A stretch of DNA of 64,000 bases from Scenedesmus sp. ARA3 (Eukaryota > Chlorophyta > Chlorophyceae > Sphaeropleales > Scenedesmaceae): positions 97,289-161,288 of the forward strand of contig RWJK01001210.1 of the NCBI GenBank assembly GCA_004335835.1. The letters are read 5' to 3'. Position 1 is the stretch's first letter. Every line of letters begins with the position of its first letter. Position numbers and translations under genes: made by a program. The notes beneath the pieces were generated by a model, which saw nothing but the letters and a program-made list of their open reading frames with translations, was not told where the DNA came from and made no database searches. This document shows, piece by piece, positions 13,393-25,265 of this stretch.

Positions 13393-13450
<58 letters not shown>

Positions 13451-16449
13451 GCGCTGCAGTGACCGGCTGACTGACGTGGCCATTAGCGCAGACTGCCGCT
13501 GGCTGCTGACTGCCGGCATGGACTGCACGCTGCGCGTGTGGGACATCCCCGCCTCACAGTGCCTGCAGGTGGGTGGCGTTTGTTGAGCAGGCGTGCTTGC
13601 TGTTCTTCATGTAATAATTGTTCTGGTACTGCACTTACTCGCGAATGCAGCACCTTTTTTGTTACGCAAGGGATAGGAGGTGCCTGCGCATGCTGCACCA
13701 GGAGCCTGCAGATGCGTGCATATCTGTTGTGGGTATCTATATGCAGCTGCCGCTACCCCAGCTGCGCTGGACGTGCTGATATGTGTTGTGCATGAGAAGC
13801 TGCGCAGCGTATTCTATGGTCAGTTGAGTCATTCCTGCAACACACACCTAAACGCATGGCTGCTGCTGCATCCATTCTCACAGGTAATGCACATGGGCAC
13901 GCCTGTCACCTCGCTCACCCTCAGCGGCAGCCAAGACCTGCTGGCCACTGCCCATGTCAACAAGCGGGGCGTGTTCCTGTGGAGCAGCCAGCTCATGTTT
14001 GGGGACCCAGCAGCAGTAGCAACATACAGCGAGGATGCAATCCCCGTGCACCTGCCGACCATCGCTGCTGCAAATGCCGGCAAGCAGCAGCAGGGCGGCA
14101 AGCAGCAGCAGCAGCAGCGGCAGCAGGATAAGGTGCGTGTGGCTTCAGCGCGGGCCGGTAAGCAGCAGCAGAAGGGCGGCGATGATGGCAGCAGCAGTGA
14201 GGAGGATGGGCAGCAGTCGGAGCAGGAAGATGAGCAGGAAGCTACACAGATGCTGCAGGGTAGGGAGGTACGCCTGCTGGTAGATGGTGGAGTGTTTTCT
14301 GATGCTGAAGAAGAGAGCAGCAGCGACTACTACCACAGCGATGGCAGCAGCAGCAGCAGCGACAGCGAAGCAGATGCAGCAGGGGACAGCAGCAGCGACG
14401 AGCCAGGAAACAGCGGCAGCGAAGATGAGCTGCAGCAGCAGAAGCAGCGCAAGAAGAAGCGCAGCAGAGCGCGGCGTGCGGCGGAGGCTGCTGCCACTGC
14501 GGCAGCTGCGGTGGCTGCTGCCGCATATCGCCAGACAGATAGCAGCGGCGCGCCGGCACCGCTGGGACCCAACTTGGCTACGCTGTCGCTGCTGCCGCGG
14601 TCACAGGTGGGTTTAGGGTTTTGATTTTGCGCTGATCTTGGCTTTCAGCACACACTTGGCTGTTTTCGTAGCACAACTTGGGGACTTGCACTTTGCCGCT
14701 CATCATGTCATATCTTACAGTTCCGGCCACAGCGACCCAAGCAGGCATGCCGCAACAAGCCAGCAGCAGCCGTGGCTTATGCTATGTAAGCGGCTGACGC
14801 CGACAGCTTACTACCACACTACTGCTGTCGCTAGGCATCCTTTTCTTCTGGTGGTGGCCTTGCATTGCACTTTGCAAATGTATTTGCTTGACACCAAATG
14901 TAACAAGCATTCTTAGGCTTACACCCTCTACTGCTGCTGCTGCTGTTATTCTTCCACAGTGGGAGAACCTGCTGCACCTGGATACCATCAAGGCCCGCAG
15001 CAAGCCCCTGGCCCCTCCAAAAAAGCCTGAGGCAGCGCCCTTCTTCCTGCCCACCGTGCCAGGGCTGTCGCGAAACCCTGTGTTTGCAGCAGCAGATGGC
15101 GCTGAGGTGGAGGGTGCAGAGGAGGGAGAGGCAGGTGAGGGGGTGCGGCAGCAGCAGCAGCAGGAACACAGTTGGCAGTTGTCACCTGTTGATGTAACAA
15201 TTCAGGTGTAAGCGCGTGCTGTTGGGCGTTGGTTGACCCCATGTACCATAGTATGTCTTACTGCTGGCTCGATGCCTGGAAGTTGGTATATTACACACAA
15301 CACGGACAGCACACAGCATTTCTGTGCCGAACCAAATCCTGCACACTCACCTTTTTTCACAACCGTCGCAGGCCCCGGCAGCCGCGTGTTGCGCAGCATC
15401 TCTGATTTGACATCAATGTAACTCGTGTGTTTGCTACCCCTGCCTGCACCATCCAACTCAACCCCCGCAGGCCCCGGCAGCCGTGTGCTGCGCAGCCGCG
15501 GCGACAGCGTCTCCGCAGCAGCAGCGCCCAGCGCATTCGTAGCACTCCTCCGCTCCAGCAGCGCAGCCGGCGACTTTGCCAGCTTCATTTCCCACATTCG
15601 CGGCCTGAGCCCGGCTGCGCTTGACCTGGAGCTGCGGGCGATGCTGGTGCTAGAGGGTGATGAGTCAGCAGCAGCAGATGAGTCAGCAGAGGAGGAGAAC
15701 GAGGATGTGAAGGATGTGGGGCTGCTGCTGGAGGCGCTGCAGGGGGAGCTGGATGCTGCGCGCAACTTCGAGATGGTGCAGGCGCTGCTGGCGCGCGTGC
15801 TGGTGGTGAGTTTGGGTTTGGCTGGGGTTTCTTTTGCTTGTTGTTTGTTTGTTTGTTTTTGGCATGAGCGAGTGTGCAATTTGCGTGTTGGCAGCTGGAC
15901 GCTGCACGCAACTTTGAGGTGGCGCAGGCGCTGCTGGCGCGCGTGCTGGTGGTGAGTTTGGGCTGGGGTTATCGTGTGTGTGAGAGCAGTTGGTGTTGGG
16001 AGGTGTGGGTGCGGCCTGAGATGGTGCAGGCGCTGCTGGCGTGCGTGCTAGTGGTGAGCTGCTGTTGAGGATATTCCTTACATCTTGTCCTCACATTTTT
16101 CTTGTTTCAAACCTCATGTTTTAGCCGACTCTTGCATGCTCTGCTGCGCTGGAGCTTTTCTTGCGCACATCCATGGCAACACGCCGGTGCAGAATTACGG
16201 TTGATGATGTAGACATCATGTACCCTCTTGAACGCACACTACCTGCTCTCTGACCTCTGCGCCCTGCTGCTGCTGCTGCTGGTGTCTCTTTCCCTGCAGA
16301 TCCACGGCGACACGCTGATGCGCCACGCCTCGCTGCTGTCTGCCGTGCAGCGGCTGCAGCGCCGGCTGCGGGGCACCTGGCTGCGGCTGGATGAGCTGCT
16401 GCAGAATGTGCGCTGCATGGTGGACTTTATTGGCAACGCGCAGCAGTAG
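7653..16449 (+). CDS. UTP21: UTP21/WDR36, WD40-repeat subunit of the U3 processome
   Basis: UTP21 (WDR36) is a nucleolar WD40 protein of the UTP-B complex, needed for 18S rRNA processing. Sixteen exons fit in phase: 7653-7775, 8025-8069, 8401-8492, 8986-9112, 9427-9575, 9822-10051, 10343-10527, 10736-10825, 11315-11488, 12057-12342, 12766-13036, 13460-13568, 13884-14606, 14960-15134, 15471-15805, 16300-16449 (about 1,087 residues). Family segments appear in order: FKPFRALGYITEDVPF at the start, GTDGSLQLWNFKTQQLVHSF, SIKQWVLDGTD, LQSGIHRGSYWRK, AGMDCTLRVWDIPASQCL, then WENLLHLDTIK and APFFLPTVPGL, which mark the UTP21-specific C-terminal domain. A Ser/Glu/Gln-rich insert (about residues 680-850) is unusual. 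Exon 4 could also end at 9130. Intron 11 contains an assembly gap; introns 8, 9, 14 and 15 hold exon echoes. Confidence 0.93.
11076..11314 (+). repeat. Two tandem echoes of UTP21 exon 9 start (120-bp unit)
   Basis: Units start at 11076 and 11196; the real exon starts at 11315. Spacings are 120 and 119 bp. Each unit holds a CTGCAG acceptor, the coding segment GLRLLSAGADRSFRLF (with N for D in the second copy) and a shared intron tail. Only the third copy continues into a full exon. Confidence 0.9.
11565..11601 (+). repeat. Echo of UTP21 exon 9 end
   Basis: It repeats the exon 9 terminus (KLPHVTQLAACE, against KLPRVTQMAACE) followed by a GTACGT donor, 113 bp after the real donor at 11489. Confidence 0.85.
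11618..11666 (+). repeat. Octamer microsatellite (CTTGTGTG)n
   Basis: About six tandem copies of an 8-bp unit lie in UTP21 intron 9, directly after the exon 9 echo. Confidence 0.9.
13284..13449 (+). repeat. (CTG)n tract interrupted by a 50-N gap
   Basis: A CTG triplet tract fills the end of UTP21 intron 11 and is broken by exactly 50 N at 13343-13392. The exon 12 acceptor (GCGCTGCAG) follows ten bases later. The true tract length is unknown. Confidence 0.95.
15372..15399 (+). repeat. Upstream echo of UTP21 exon 15
   Basis: A CGCAG acceptor and the start of exon 15 (GPGSRVLRS frame) recur 99 bp before the real acceptor at 15471. No donor follows in frame. Confidence 0.8.
15895..16053 (+). 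repeat. Two downstream echoes of UTP21 exon 15; the first is a possible cassette exon
   Basis: Segment 15895-15951 has a GGCAG acceptor and a GTGAGT donor. It encodes LDAARNFEVAQALLARVLV in phase 0 at both ends, and repeats the end of exon 15. A second, shorter copy ends at 16053 before GTGAGC. Donor spacings are 146 and 102 bp. Inclusion of the first copy would add 19 residues without changing frame. Confidence 0.75.
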
Positions 16450-16548
16450 CTGCTGCATGCTGCGGCGAGTACTGCATGGCGGGCCTGTGTGGCTCGCCGG
16501 AGGCTGAGCACTGCTGTTGGCAGAGAGTTTGCACATGGCGTTTAAGCA

Positions 16549-16553
16549 TGTAA
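16549..16553 (+). terminator. Candidate polyadenylation signal TGTAA of UTP21
   Basis: TGTAA, the usual green-algal polyadenylation signal, lies 100 bases after the UTP21 stop codon. The pentamer is short, so chance occurrence is possible. Confidence 0.45.
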
Positions 16554-17479
16554 GTATCCTGAGCATCCTGAGCAGCTTTTTGGGAGGCCTGCCTCCAAAG
16601 CAAGTTGTGGTGCACCAGTATCAGGCGGTGCCAGTGGTGCTGCCGTGACAGACAGCAATGACTGAGTGGTGTGTTCATGTGGCAGCTGACAGGGCATGTG
16701 GCTGTCCTGCAAGGCGGCCTACTACCGGCTGTAACATCACATGCGCAATTCAAAATGGCAACGTGCTGATGGCAATGCTATGCTGGGCTGCCCCAGAGGT
16801 GGCGCTTAGTTCCTGGTGACCTTACTGTCATCGTGACATGGTGACGGTTTCGGTGTTCGTAGAGACGGCTGTCGTAGCCAGCCCAGCGCTCATCTGCAAA
16901 GCACGTGATTCCAGTGGCGTTTATTGCATGCATGGCAGCGGCAAGCCTCTTACAATTGAGTTTAAAGAAGTTTTGCAGAGCAACTTCTTGTCAGTTCGCG
17001 GGCTCCGGAACATCCATCGCTACAGAAGCGCACGGCAAGCGCACCAGACAAGTACTTACCGCGTTGCCTTGCCAGACAGCAAGGAATCGATTTCAACAGG
17101 ATATTGCTGCTGAGGTAGAGCCTTTGCGTGCGGTTTCTTGTCGTTGAAGGCAGGCAGCTCAGGACTCGCTTTACCAATCGACGAGATGGCTCTATTCACT
17201 TCCAGGTAAATCAATCAGCAGCGCCTGACGCTTACCTGGGATGGCCAAGGCATCCGCTTGTGCCGAACAGGGCTGGTTGCAAGGGCCTGGCTTGTCAACC
17301 ACCGTTAAGAGCTGCTGTTCCGCCAGTTGTAAATTTAGTATAATGGATTCGCAGCTAGCGCCATACCGAATGCAGCCAACGCAGTAACATACGTTATCTG
17401 GTCGTACATGCCGTTTACAGTGCAAACGCAAGCAGTGCCACCACCGTATCCTGTCTGAAACGCTTCATCAACCATAGCC
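16554..17479 (+). other. Gene-free stretch upstream of the secreted-protein gene
   Basis: One open frame (16838-17113) begins MVTVSVFVETAVV but shows no family motif or codon pattern that convinces me. The stretch probably holds the promoter and 5' UTR of the next gene. Confidence 0.45.
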
Positions 17480-20197
17480 ATGAAAGTTCCTGTCTCTTTG
17501 CGTCCCTGCAGGTGTCACGCCTTGCAGCTGGTGGCAGCAGCGGCATGGCTACTGCTGCTGCTTGCTGTGGTGCCACCGCTGCCAGTGCACAGCGCAGCAT
17601 GCCTGAAGCCCTGCTACCCCGGAAATGTGAGTCATGACATGGAGATCATCATTTGAAGAAAGCTAAGCTGCATGACAACACCTTGCTTGTGCTGGCATCT
17701 GCTTCAGTGCACACCAGGGCGCCTCCAAGCGGCTTGGCTATGTGTCAGCCCCAGCGCTGCAACTGCAGGGGCATGCTCCAAGGGTGTGCTCAAGGAGGAA
17801 GTTAGATGCCGTGCACTGACAGCTATGTTGCAGCAGCACCGCTCAACAACCAGCAAATAGCCAGTCTGCAAATTCAGACCATGCACGCTGCTAGGGGCCG
17901 TAACATCACACAACAATTCTCAGCTGCTTGTGCTTGCTCACTCATCAACTGACGGCCTTCCGGTGCCCCTTTCTCTGGTGCAGAACACCCAAGTGAAACT
18001 CCCACAAGGGCTGACGAAGAACATGTTCAGCCCGTAAGCCAGACAGCCAATCTGTTTTTCATCTGGTTTTGTTGTTTTTGCGTTGTTCTGGCATTTTGGC
18101 ATTGTCGGGTCTTGACCATTTTGTTCTGTTTTAATTGTTCATCTGGTAACACAGCTGAAGTCCCTCGGCAGTGTCCACCAGCGCAGCAGCCGCAGCAACA
18201 GCAGCAACGTGACAGCTCCGCTGATTGTGCCTGGCCTACACCCGCTGACAGCGAGGATCACTCCTAACGATGCATTAGCGCCTCGCTGTGCGTGACGTAC
18301 AGCTAATTATCGTGGTGTTTGAAGGGGTTTTGAGATTTGGGCACTCACGAAGGAATTTTAGGTTTGCACGCTTATGAAAGTAATGGTGTTTGAAGGGTTT
18401 TGAAAATCTGGGCACTCATGAAACTTACTCCTTTGCCATGTGGCCCGGCTGTAAGATTATGCAGCGGCTCCTGAGCACCGGCACATGTGTACACGCGCTG
18501 CACTGCCAATCTGCTGCAGGTTTGCATGCCTGGCTGACCCTTCAGTTGACTGCCGCCTGCCAGAAGACTTTGCCGACAAGCAGCCAGGCAATTCTTGGAC
18601 CAAGAATGCATCCTGTCCCAGCTGCTTCCTCTACTTCAGGTGGGGCAGCCTACCTGCATTTGCACGCCATGCTAGTACTCGTGCTAGTAACACGTCCTTA
18701 ACCCCCCAGACCCACACTGCGCTGCTGACAGGCAGCAAGTGCAGCTGATAGAGGCAGTTATAGCCTGCCAGTGGCGAAATGCATGGGTGCTGTTGTGTAC
18801 GCTGCGCGCGCTCTGCAGTAATAGCTTGGTGCGCGGGGTCTGGCCACCTGCCAGGCGTGCGCCGGCTCTGTTGTGCTGCTGCTGCCGCTGCTGCCGCACT
18901 CTCGCTGCAGCTCACACGCCCCAGCGCCCTGCTATCTGTGTGGTAGCCTGGGGACCCTCCGCTGTTCAAGCACTGCTGCTTCTGCACACAATGTGCCCGG
19001 CACGCAACCAGTGGCTGCTGTACAGAGCTGTGCACATGCAGCTATAGCATGCCATCTTGTTGGTGTTGCACGCCTTCAATCCCCCCAAACCCCAAACTGA
19101 CATGATCTCGCACTGCGGCGGGCTGCTTGCTGCAGGCACTGCTCCCAAGCCGATGGCTCAATGAACTCTTTGCCACTGAAGTTTGTGAGCAACAGTGCAA
19201 GCCCAGTGTCTCTGAAGGAGCATGCACTGGTAAGAAGCAGGGTGTGGGACAGGTACTCGCACATGGCCGCACAGCCCATGTGTCTTGACAGCAAAACACC
19301 TGTGTAGTGCGGTGGGACTATGCATGCAGCTGAAGCTCCATGGCGTCATTGCTTACATTGGCAACACGAATGCCTATATTCAAGCGCACAGGCAAAGGGA
19401 ACGAGGGGCAGCTTGCACCATAGCGATGGCGACTGCGGCCGCGGCCTTGCGGCGACGGAGAATGGCGCGACATGCACGAGCTGCGCATGATGGCGATGAC
19501 GAAGTTCTGTGGCTGGCTTGTTGTTGGTGTGACCCTGCGCAGCCACAGCTGCATTACCATCACCCCATGAGTGGAGTAGCGGCTTGCTGGGCTAGTGCCT
19601 GGGGTCGGGTGCAGTTCCAACAGTGTATTGTATGATTGTATGATTGTATTGCATGGCATTGCTCTGCCCGCCGTGTGCTGCGCCAGGTGATGCCGAGCAT
19701 GCCGTGCCGCGGCGTGGAAGTGTGGGAAGACCAATTCTGCGGCGGTGAAGAGATCTGGGATGCAGCGTTTAACCATTACAATGCCAAAGGCGATGCGACC
19801 AAGTACTTCAGCTACGTCTTTGCCGTCAACAGCATGCGCAGGCGCGGCATGAACCAGGTGATGCTGCTGGCATGCATAGGATGTTATGTTGCAGCGCTGT
19901 GCATGTCGCCAGCTGCGTTACCGCAGCTTCCAGACAATCGCGACAAGTCAGCAACGTGCATTGCAGGTTACCCGAGTGATGTGGGGCCCCCGGTACCCTG
20001 GTAGAAGCCGAGTGATGTGAGGCCCCCGGTACCCTGGTAGAAGCCGCCAGCAGCTAGAGCACATCAGTTAATGCACTGCAACAGTAGTACCACTGTTGCT
20101 GCAGTGAACAGGCAGGGAGTGTATGTGTGCCTGTCTCATACTACGCCTGTTCAGCTATGGTGAAGCAACCACTGCTGGCTGCACTGGTGGCCTGACG

Positions 20198-20238
<41 letters not shown>

Positions 20239-21218
20239 TGCTGCACTGTGCACCATGCTGTGATGTGCAGCTGCACATGCATGTTGGCTTGAGTGCGGCT
20301 GAAGTTGCAGGCGCCCTGCAGGCTGGGTACAAGTGGGCAGTCGCAAACAAGACGGCAACCTTTTTCATCAAATGCACGAATCCGACCAAGACCACGATTG
20401 ACTGCAAGTTCAACAACACCAACCAAAAGCCCGCGGACAACAGGAGGTCGATCAAGGCCACCATTGCAGCTGGCGCCACGGTGAAAGCAGTGAAGCCCTT
20501 CAACACAGTGAGTTGCTGCTCCTGGCAGATGAGCGACAGCAGCTGGCGCCGAACTCGGCTTAACTGACAATTCACTTGTGAGGGCTGGTGCACAAGTAAC
20601 AGTGTGACGGTCATCATGACGTCAGCTTATACACACAGGCCACCTCCACTTTAGTGGAGCGAGCATAACTCGCTGCAAGTCTGCGTACTCCAGTGCTGCC
20701 GGTTGTTTCACACCGCCGCCTAACAGCCTGCCTAGCTTGCTTGTACATGCTTTCCAGGCAGCCTGTGGCTCGCAAGTAGTTGGATGGACAATGTGTTGCT
20801 TGAAAACACTTGAACCGACACCTGAGGCCTGCGGGGAACTGTGCGCGCTGCCTGTTTGCCATCCCTGCAGGTGTATGGCCCGAATCCGACACAGGGAAGC
20901 TCCCCCAGCGATGCCACTATCTTCAACTCCATGGGTGTTGTGGCTGCTGCTAATAAGCAATGGCTGATCCTGCAGCTGCTCAATGGCGCAGCTGAGTGCC
21001 TCTTCCCTGACGCTGAGTCCCAAAGCAAGTGCGGACTGCCTAGCAGCCGGCGCCGGGCAGCTGTTGATGTTGCTGCTGCTGAGGGAGTGGTCACTGCTGC
21101 CGATGGTAGTATGGCTGCTGTTGCTGCTGCTGACGGTGTGGCACCTGTTGAGGATGTGGTGACTGCTGTGCCTGTAGCTGACAGCAACAACGCGCCTGGC
21201 AGGCGGCTGATGATGTGA
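17480..21218 (+). CDS. Secreted cysteine-containing protein of unknown function
   Basis: I do not recognise a family. Seven exons fit: 17480-17626, 17984-18033, 18520-18639, 19136-19229, 19687-19857, 20271-20507 and 20871-21218 (about 388 residues). The ATG at 17480 opens a basic N-terminus followed by a hydrophobic core (AAAAWLLLLLAVVPPLP) and a likely signal-peptidase site after HSA. Cysteine-bearing segments follow: ACLKPCYPGN, FACLADPSVDCRLPEDF and NASCPSCFLYF. Later exons encode VEVWEDQFCGGEEIWDA, then a region ATFFIKCTNPTKTTIDC that suggests a beta-rich domain. The tail is Ala/Val-rich and ends GRRLMM. There is no transmembrane segment after the signal, so cell-wall or periplasmic location is inferred. 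Exons 1, 3 and 4 are the least certain. A candidate alternative exon at about 18175-18285 was not used because it ends in a stop. Confidence 0.65.
19972..20043 (+). repeat. 36-bp tandem duplication
   Basis: Two adjacent 36-bp copies (19972-20007 and 20008-20043) differ at one base. They lie in intron 5 of the secreted-protein gene. The near-identity indicates a recent event. Confidence 0.95.
20197..20235 (+). repeat. (CTG)n tract in an intron
   Basis: A CTG run lies 36 bp before the exon 6 acceptor of the secreted-protein gene. Confidence 0.9.
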
Positions 21219-21590
21219 AGATGATTGCAAGCTACCTGTCCATAAAGCACCTGCAGTGTGCTGTGATGTGGACCGCTTGTGGTTGGTTACGTGCTGCGTG
21301 TTGGCATGTTTTACTGATGACTAGGTGTTGCCTGTTGGCAAGCGTTTCTCGTTGATTAGGTGCTATATGTTGGCTTTGTATGATTTGGGTTTAACCCTTG
21401 TGCTGGCATGCATTAAAGTTGTGGCGAGTACAGCGGCGAGCATGGTCATTGCCAGGCACTCATTTTCATCACATTCATGAGCACCATCCTGCTGATGGCG
21501 TGATCAGCACGGCTGCAATCACAGCAGCAATATCAACATGGGTCATTCACACAGCTCTGGACACGCCTCTCTACTAATGGAAAAGGCTTT

Positions 21591-21740
21591 AGTACCGGCA
21601 CTGGAGGCACCATCATGGACAGTGATTTTCATGTTGACGGATGGGGATGATCAGAAAGATCCCACTGCATAGTTCCAGCATTGGAGGCAGTCAATGGCAG
21701 TGATTTTCATGTTGACGGCTGGGGACGATGAGAAAGGTCT
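21591..21740 (+). repeat. 80-bp imperfect tandem duplication
   Basis: The segment starting AGTACCGGCACTGGAGGC at 21591 recurs at 21671 with about ten changes and a small deletion. Both share an AGTGATTTTCATGTTGACGG core. No coding frame is preserved. Confidence 0.85.
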
Positions 21741-23163
21741 AAAGGTATGAAGTACAGTCATAGTAAGGTGATGTTGTCGGCCCTTTTGATTTCCGCTAAT
21801 GCTCTTTTGGGGGCTTCCTGATCAAAGACGGTCGGATTTCAAGAACTGTTTTGGATGCGCCACAGTAGTGTTCAGCAACAGCAAGGTGGCAGGTTTGTTC
21901 TTTGACGTTGTTGAAGTGGCAACTCCGCCCGGCGGCTGAGGGTGTGAGGATGTGCTGTGCTTATGCTGCTGTTCCTCTCGAGACTGAGCAGGCTACAATG
22001 AGCTTGGTGATATTGCACTGTTGGCTGCAGTTTTCTGGATACTCGTTGGACCAATCATGGGATGTGTTGAACACGGATGCACCCGCTGCACTGCATGCGG
22101 CTCCAGGAGGATTGTTTGAGCAGCAGCAGCAGCAGTTGGGGCACAAGAATATGAGGGCAATGCGAGCACAGCAGGTGTGTGCTCGAAGGGCCCTGCCACG
22201 TGCTGTCCATGCTGCCTCATCAACATCGCCATCATCGCACTGTTGAAGCAGTGCCGCACTTGAGTCATGTAGGTCGATGCTGCCTGTTTACTGCGAGGCA
22301 GTCAGTAGCATCACCTTTCAAGGGCTGTTGTTTCATGCCACAGCAGCCGCGGCCTTGCCCAGTGGGTACCGATGCTGTGGTGGGCGATCAGCGCCAGCAT
22401 CAATGCACGTACGCTGCCATCATGGCAGACGGTTTGTGGGTGTGCGACGATGCCCAGGATGAGGTTTGGCAGTTTCTATTCTTTTAAGAGCTGGTGTGGT
22501 CAGGTTGCGTTGTTCTCTGCCGAATGAGCAATTGGCTGCGTAACAGGCAAGGTTGCTTGTGTAACTCCTTGGGATGTGGGTGGGCAGGCCTTTGGTCAGT
22601 GGCAGCCGTTGTGTTGCGTGTGGTTGCGGGACACGGCCCTGGACAGCCTGCTCACTAAGTGCTTGCTGCAGCTGTAACAGACCACGCATCAAGCAGCTTT
22701 GCTTCATCATCATCATGTTACTCATCAAGCCATAGCATCGATGTGCGCAGCTGTGGAGGACCAGCGTCCTTTGGGATCCTGGCTTTGTCTAGGATTCGTC
22801 ATTTTGCATCACATGTATTACTTGCGTATGTATGCGTACCAGCATGGCCTCCAGTTGTGCAGTCACTGACACAAGCTGAGCTGCTCGTCACTACCTGGTG
22901 GCTACAAATGACGAATTGTGTGTAACCTGCAACACTTGAATCCGTGCCAAACCTTGCGACAGCTGAAGATGCACGATTGCAACCAAGTGCAAAACAATGA
23001 GCATTGTTGCAGACATCAGCTTATCATACACTGATGAGTGAGTCACTCAGCCAGTGCAACAGCCATTGTTTCTAACTGACTTCACTGGCAGCGGTGCATC
23101 TTCACACCTGGTGCCAAGTTCGCTGCTCAACCAAACCCGCCACCACGGATATAAGACAGATTG

Positions 23164-23191
23164 CATTACATTACATTACATTACATTACAT
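23164..23191 (+). repeat. (ATTAC)n pentanucleotide microsatellite
   Basis: About five tandem copies of ATTAC. Confidence 0.95.
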
Positions 23192-25002
23192 TGCAATTGC
23201 AAAGCGAAACATGCCATTGAAGACAGCTATAACAAACAAAGCATGAGCCAGGAGTAGGCTCAGTATTCAAGGCAACACCCACCCGCATGCCCCATACCAA
23301 GAGGAAGATTCCGTGGTCAACACCTGGGTTTGCGCCGAGAGCTCAGTCATCACAGCATGCCACCGTCATGGCATGCTCAGCAGCAGTCTCAAGCCAGCAC
23401 CATCCCCAGCAGCAGCATCATAGCCACCGCGGATCAACCATATAAACCACAGAAACAGCCAGCAAACAAGGCGTCCTCTGCCTAAGTAAGCCATATTAAA
23501 GGCATCTCTGCCTGAATGGAGCATCCGCTGCACAAACTGCGTGCACAAACAGCATCTCCACAGGCCCATGAAGTTTACATAGGCGCAAGATATGCCAGGC
23601 GCAAAAGAACAACGTTGTTAACAACACGCGCGGTGCCCTGCATGACACACAGCTACAGCAGGTAAGCTTGTACAAGCTGCTCACAGCCGAATGCCTGCTG
23701 TAGCCGTGTGGTGCATTCAGTCAACAACCACGCCTCAATCAGTTGTTCAATCCTGTGGCAGCCAACCCTACATATAAGAACAGCAATGTATCTGCGTACA
23801 CGCACTTTGCCACCGCAATGGTGCTGCCAAGGTGCGGTTTGCTATCAAATGAACAAAACGCAGACAACAAGCGCTGTGCGCCGCGTCTGGCTGTGGCGCA
23901 TCCACTTGTTTATGTGAATGTCTCCTGCTGCAAATGCAACCAAAATGCACAAAGCGCTCAAACATTCCATGTATGCTCCATACCGCATAGATTTATGCCG
24001 TATGTCCCATAGAAATGCCACCAATGAACATACCATCAAGTGTCTGCCGCATTTTTGCAGTGCTCTGGCTAACAACTTCGCTGCTGAAACAGCGACACGC
24101 AGCCACCATCAGGACCCCCACAGCAATGAGGCGCCGCAAGCAGCAGCGGCATGCAGCATGCCGGGATAGATACATAACCAAAAGGCAAGAGGCCTTAGGC
24201 CGATTCTTCACCCAATATATTGTGTAATGTATTCTGATGTAAAAACAACATGCAAAACCATAAGCAACCGCCCACTGCGTCAAGGCATATCTGTCCAATT
24301 GCCAGTGGTCCTGATAATAAGTAAAGGAAGGCCCCACACATGCTCTGACATTCCAAGCAGCGATCAGTCATAAGGTGCTGCTCCAGGCATATGTATGCCC
24401 TCAGGTTGCCTTTGCAAGTAAGAAATACCTTTTAAAAAGGCATCACAAAAGATATGCACATGCCTCCGGAGGCATCCCACCAACAGCTGCTAGCAGGAGC
24501 CGTAAAAACATCTCCTTTTACATGCCCACTAGCATCCCAGCTCCCCACAGCATTGCGCAAATCATCAGCTTCAATATTTCCTTCAAATTCCTTTGTCAGC
24601 ACCGTTGCCGTTCCCACATCACAACCAATGCTCCGAAGCACCGCCGTGCATTATCACACCCCAGCCGCGCCTGCCGTTGCCCACAGCGGGAGAAAGTAAC
24701 AGGCAACACGCAGCAAACACATGGCTGCTGTCTAGCAACATTTCCAAATTGATGTGACACCGCAGCAGCCACAGCACAGCATTCTTTGTGTTGCTGTGGT
24801 TACATAACGGATATCTCAATGCACACACCAGTCACAGGATAGCTGAAAAGAAGGACCAGCTGCAGTTGCAGCAGCACAGCTAGCCTTTTTGCAGATGCTA
24901 GCGCAAGCAGTGTCAGCCCATGCCGGTGGATGCATTGCCTGAGCTTACTTGCAGCACAAGCATGTATATGTGCTTCAGCCCTCCTCAGCCCTCACGTCCA
25001 GC

Positions 25003-25040
25003 AGCAAGCCAGCAAGCCAGCAAGCAAGCAAGCAAGCAGG
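25003..25040 (+). repeat. (AAGC)n-type microsatellite
   Basis: A run of AGCAAGCC and AAGC units lies downstream of the mosaic-protein gene. Confidence 0.9.
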
Positions 25041-25159
25041 TGACACACTAGCCTAGCATCTGCTGCATACTGCAGCATCCACAAAAAAACTCAACTCAGC
25101 ACCTGCGCATCTATGCACTCCTTGATCATTCGATGAAGCAGCTAACGTTAACCTGCACA

Positions 25160-25164
25160 TTACA
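25160..25164 (-). terminator. Candidate polyadenylation signal TGTAA of the mosaic-protein gene
   Basis: TTACA on the plus strand (TGTAA on the minus strand) lies about 100 bases after the minus-strand stop codon at 25266. This matches the usual green-algal signal and distance. Confidence 0.45.
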
Positions 25165-25265
25165 GGCACGATTTGATCTGATCCAGCAGTGAGGACACTG
25201 CTAATGTTGCGTTGATCCAGGCAGCAAGCGCTTAGCTCAAAGCAGCGGCAACATCCGAAGCTTTC

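Larger units (their letters stand above)
21219..25159. other. 4-kb stretch without recognisable genes between convergent genes
   Basis: Neither strand offers an exon chain or a recognisable domain. Frames at 21902-22246, 22179-22487 and 23993-24337 lack coding character. The sequence is visibly poorer in CTG runs and less GC-rich than its surroundings, and contains small repeats listed separately. It probably combines 3' UTRs with decayed intergenic DNA. No transposase, reverse transcriptase or terminal repeat was seen. Confidence 0.55.

Noticed and set aside
16838..17113. 91-codon plus-strand frame
   Set aside because: No motif, no low-bias codon pattern and no splice-compatible neighbour; likely chance.
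18160..18290. Possible extra exon with frame LKSLGSVHQRSSRSNSSNVT in the secreted-protein gene
   Set aside because: It joins the previous exon out of frame or meets a stop, whereas direct joining of 18033 to 18520 is in phase.
21902..22487. Two overlapping plus-strand frames of 102-114 codons
   Set aside because: No conserved motif and no exon chain; region reads as non-coding.
23993..24337. 114-codon minus-strand frame with a Tyr/Cys-rich product
   Set aside because: No hydrophobic or domain pattern of a real protein, and no upstream or downstream exons.
21219..25265. Possible transposable-element relic in the low-CTG stretch
   Set aside because: No terminal repeats, target-site duplication or transposase or reverse-transcriptase motif could be found by eye.
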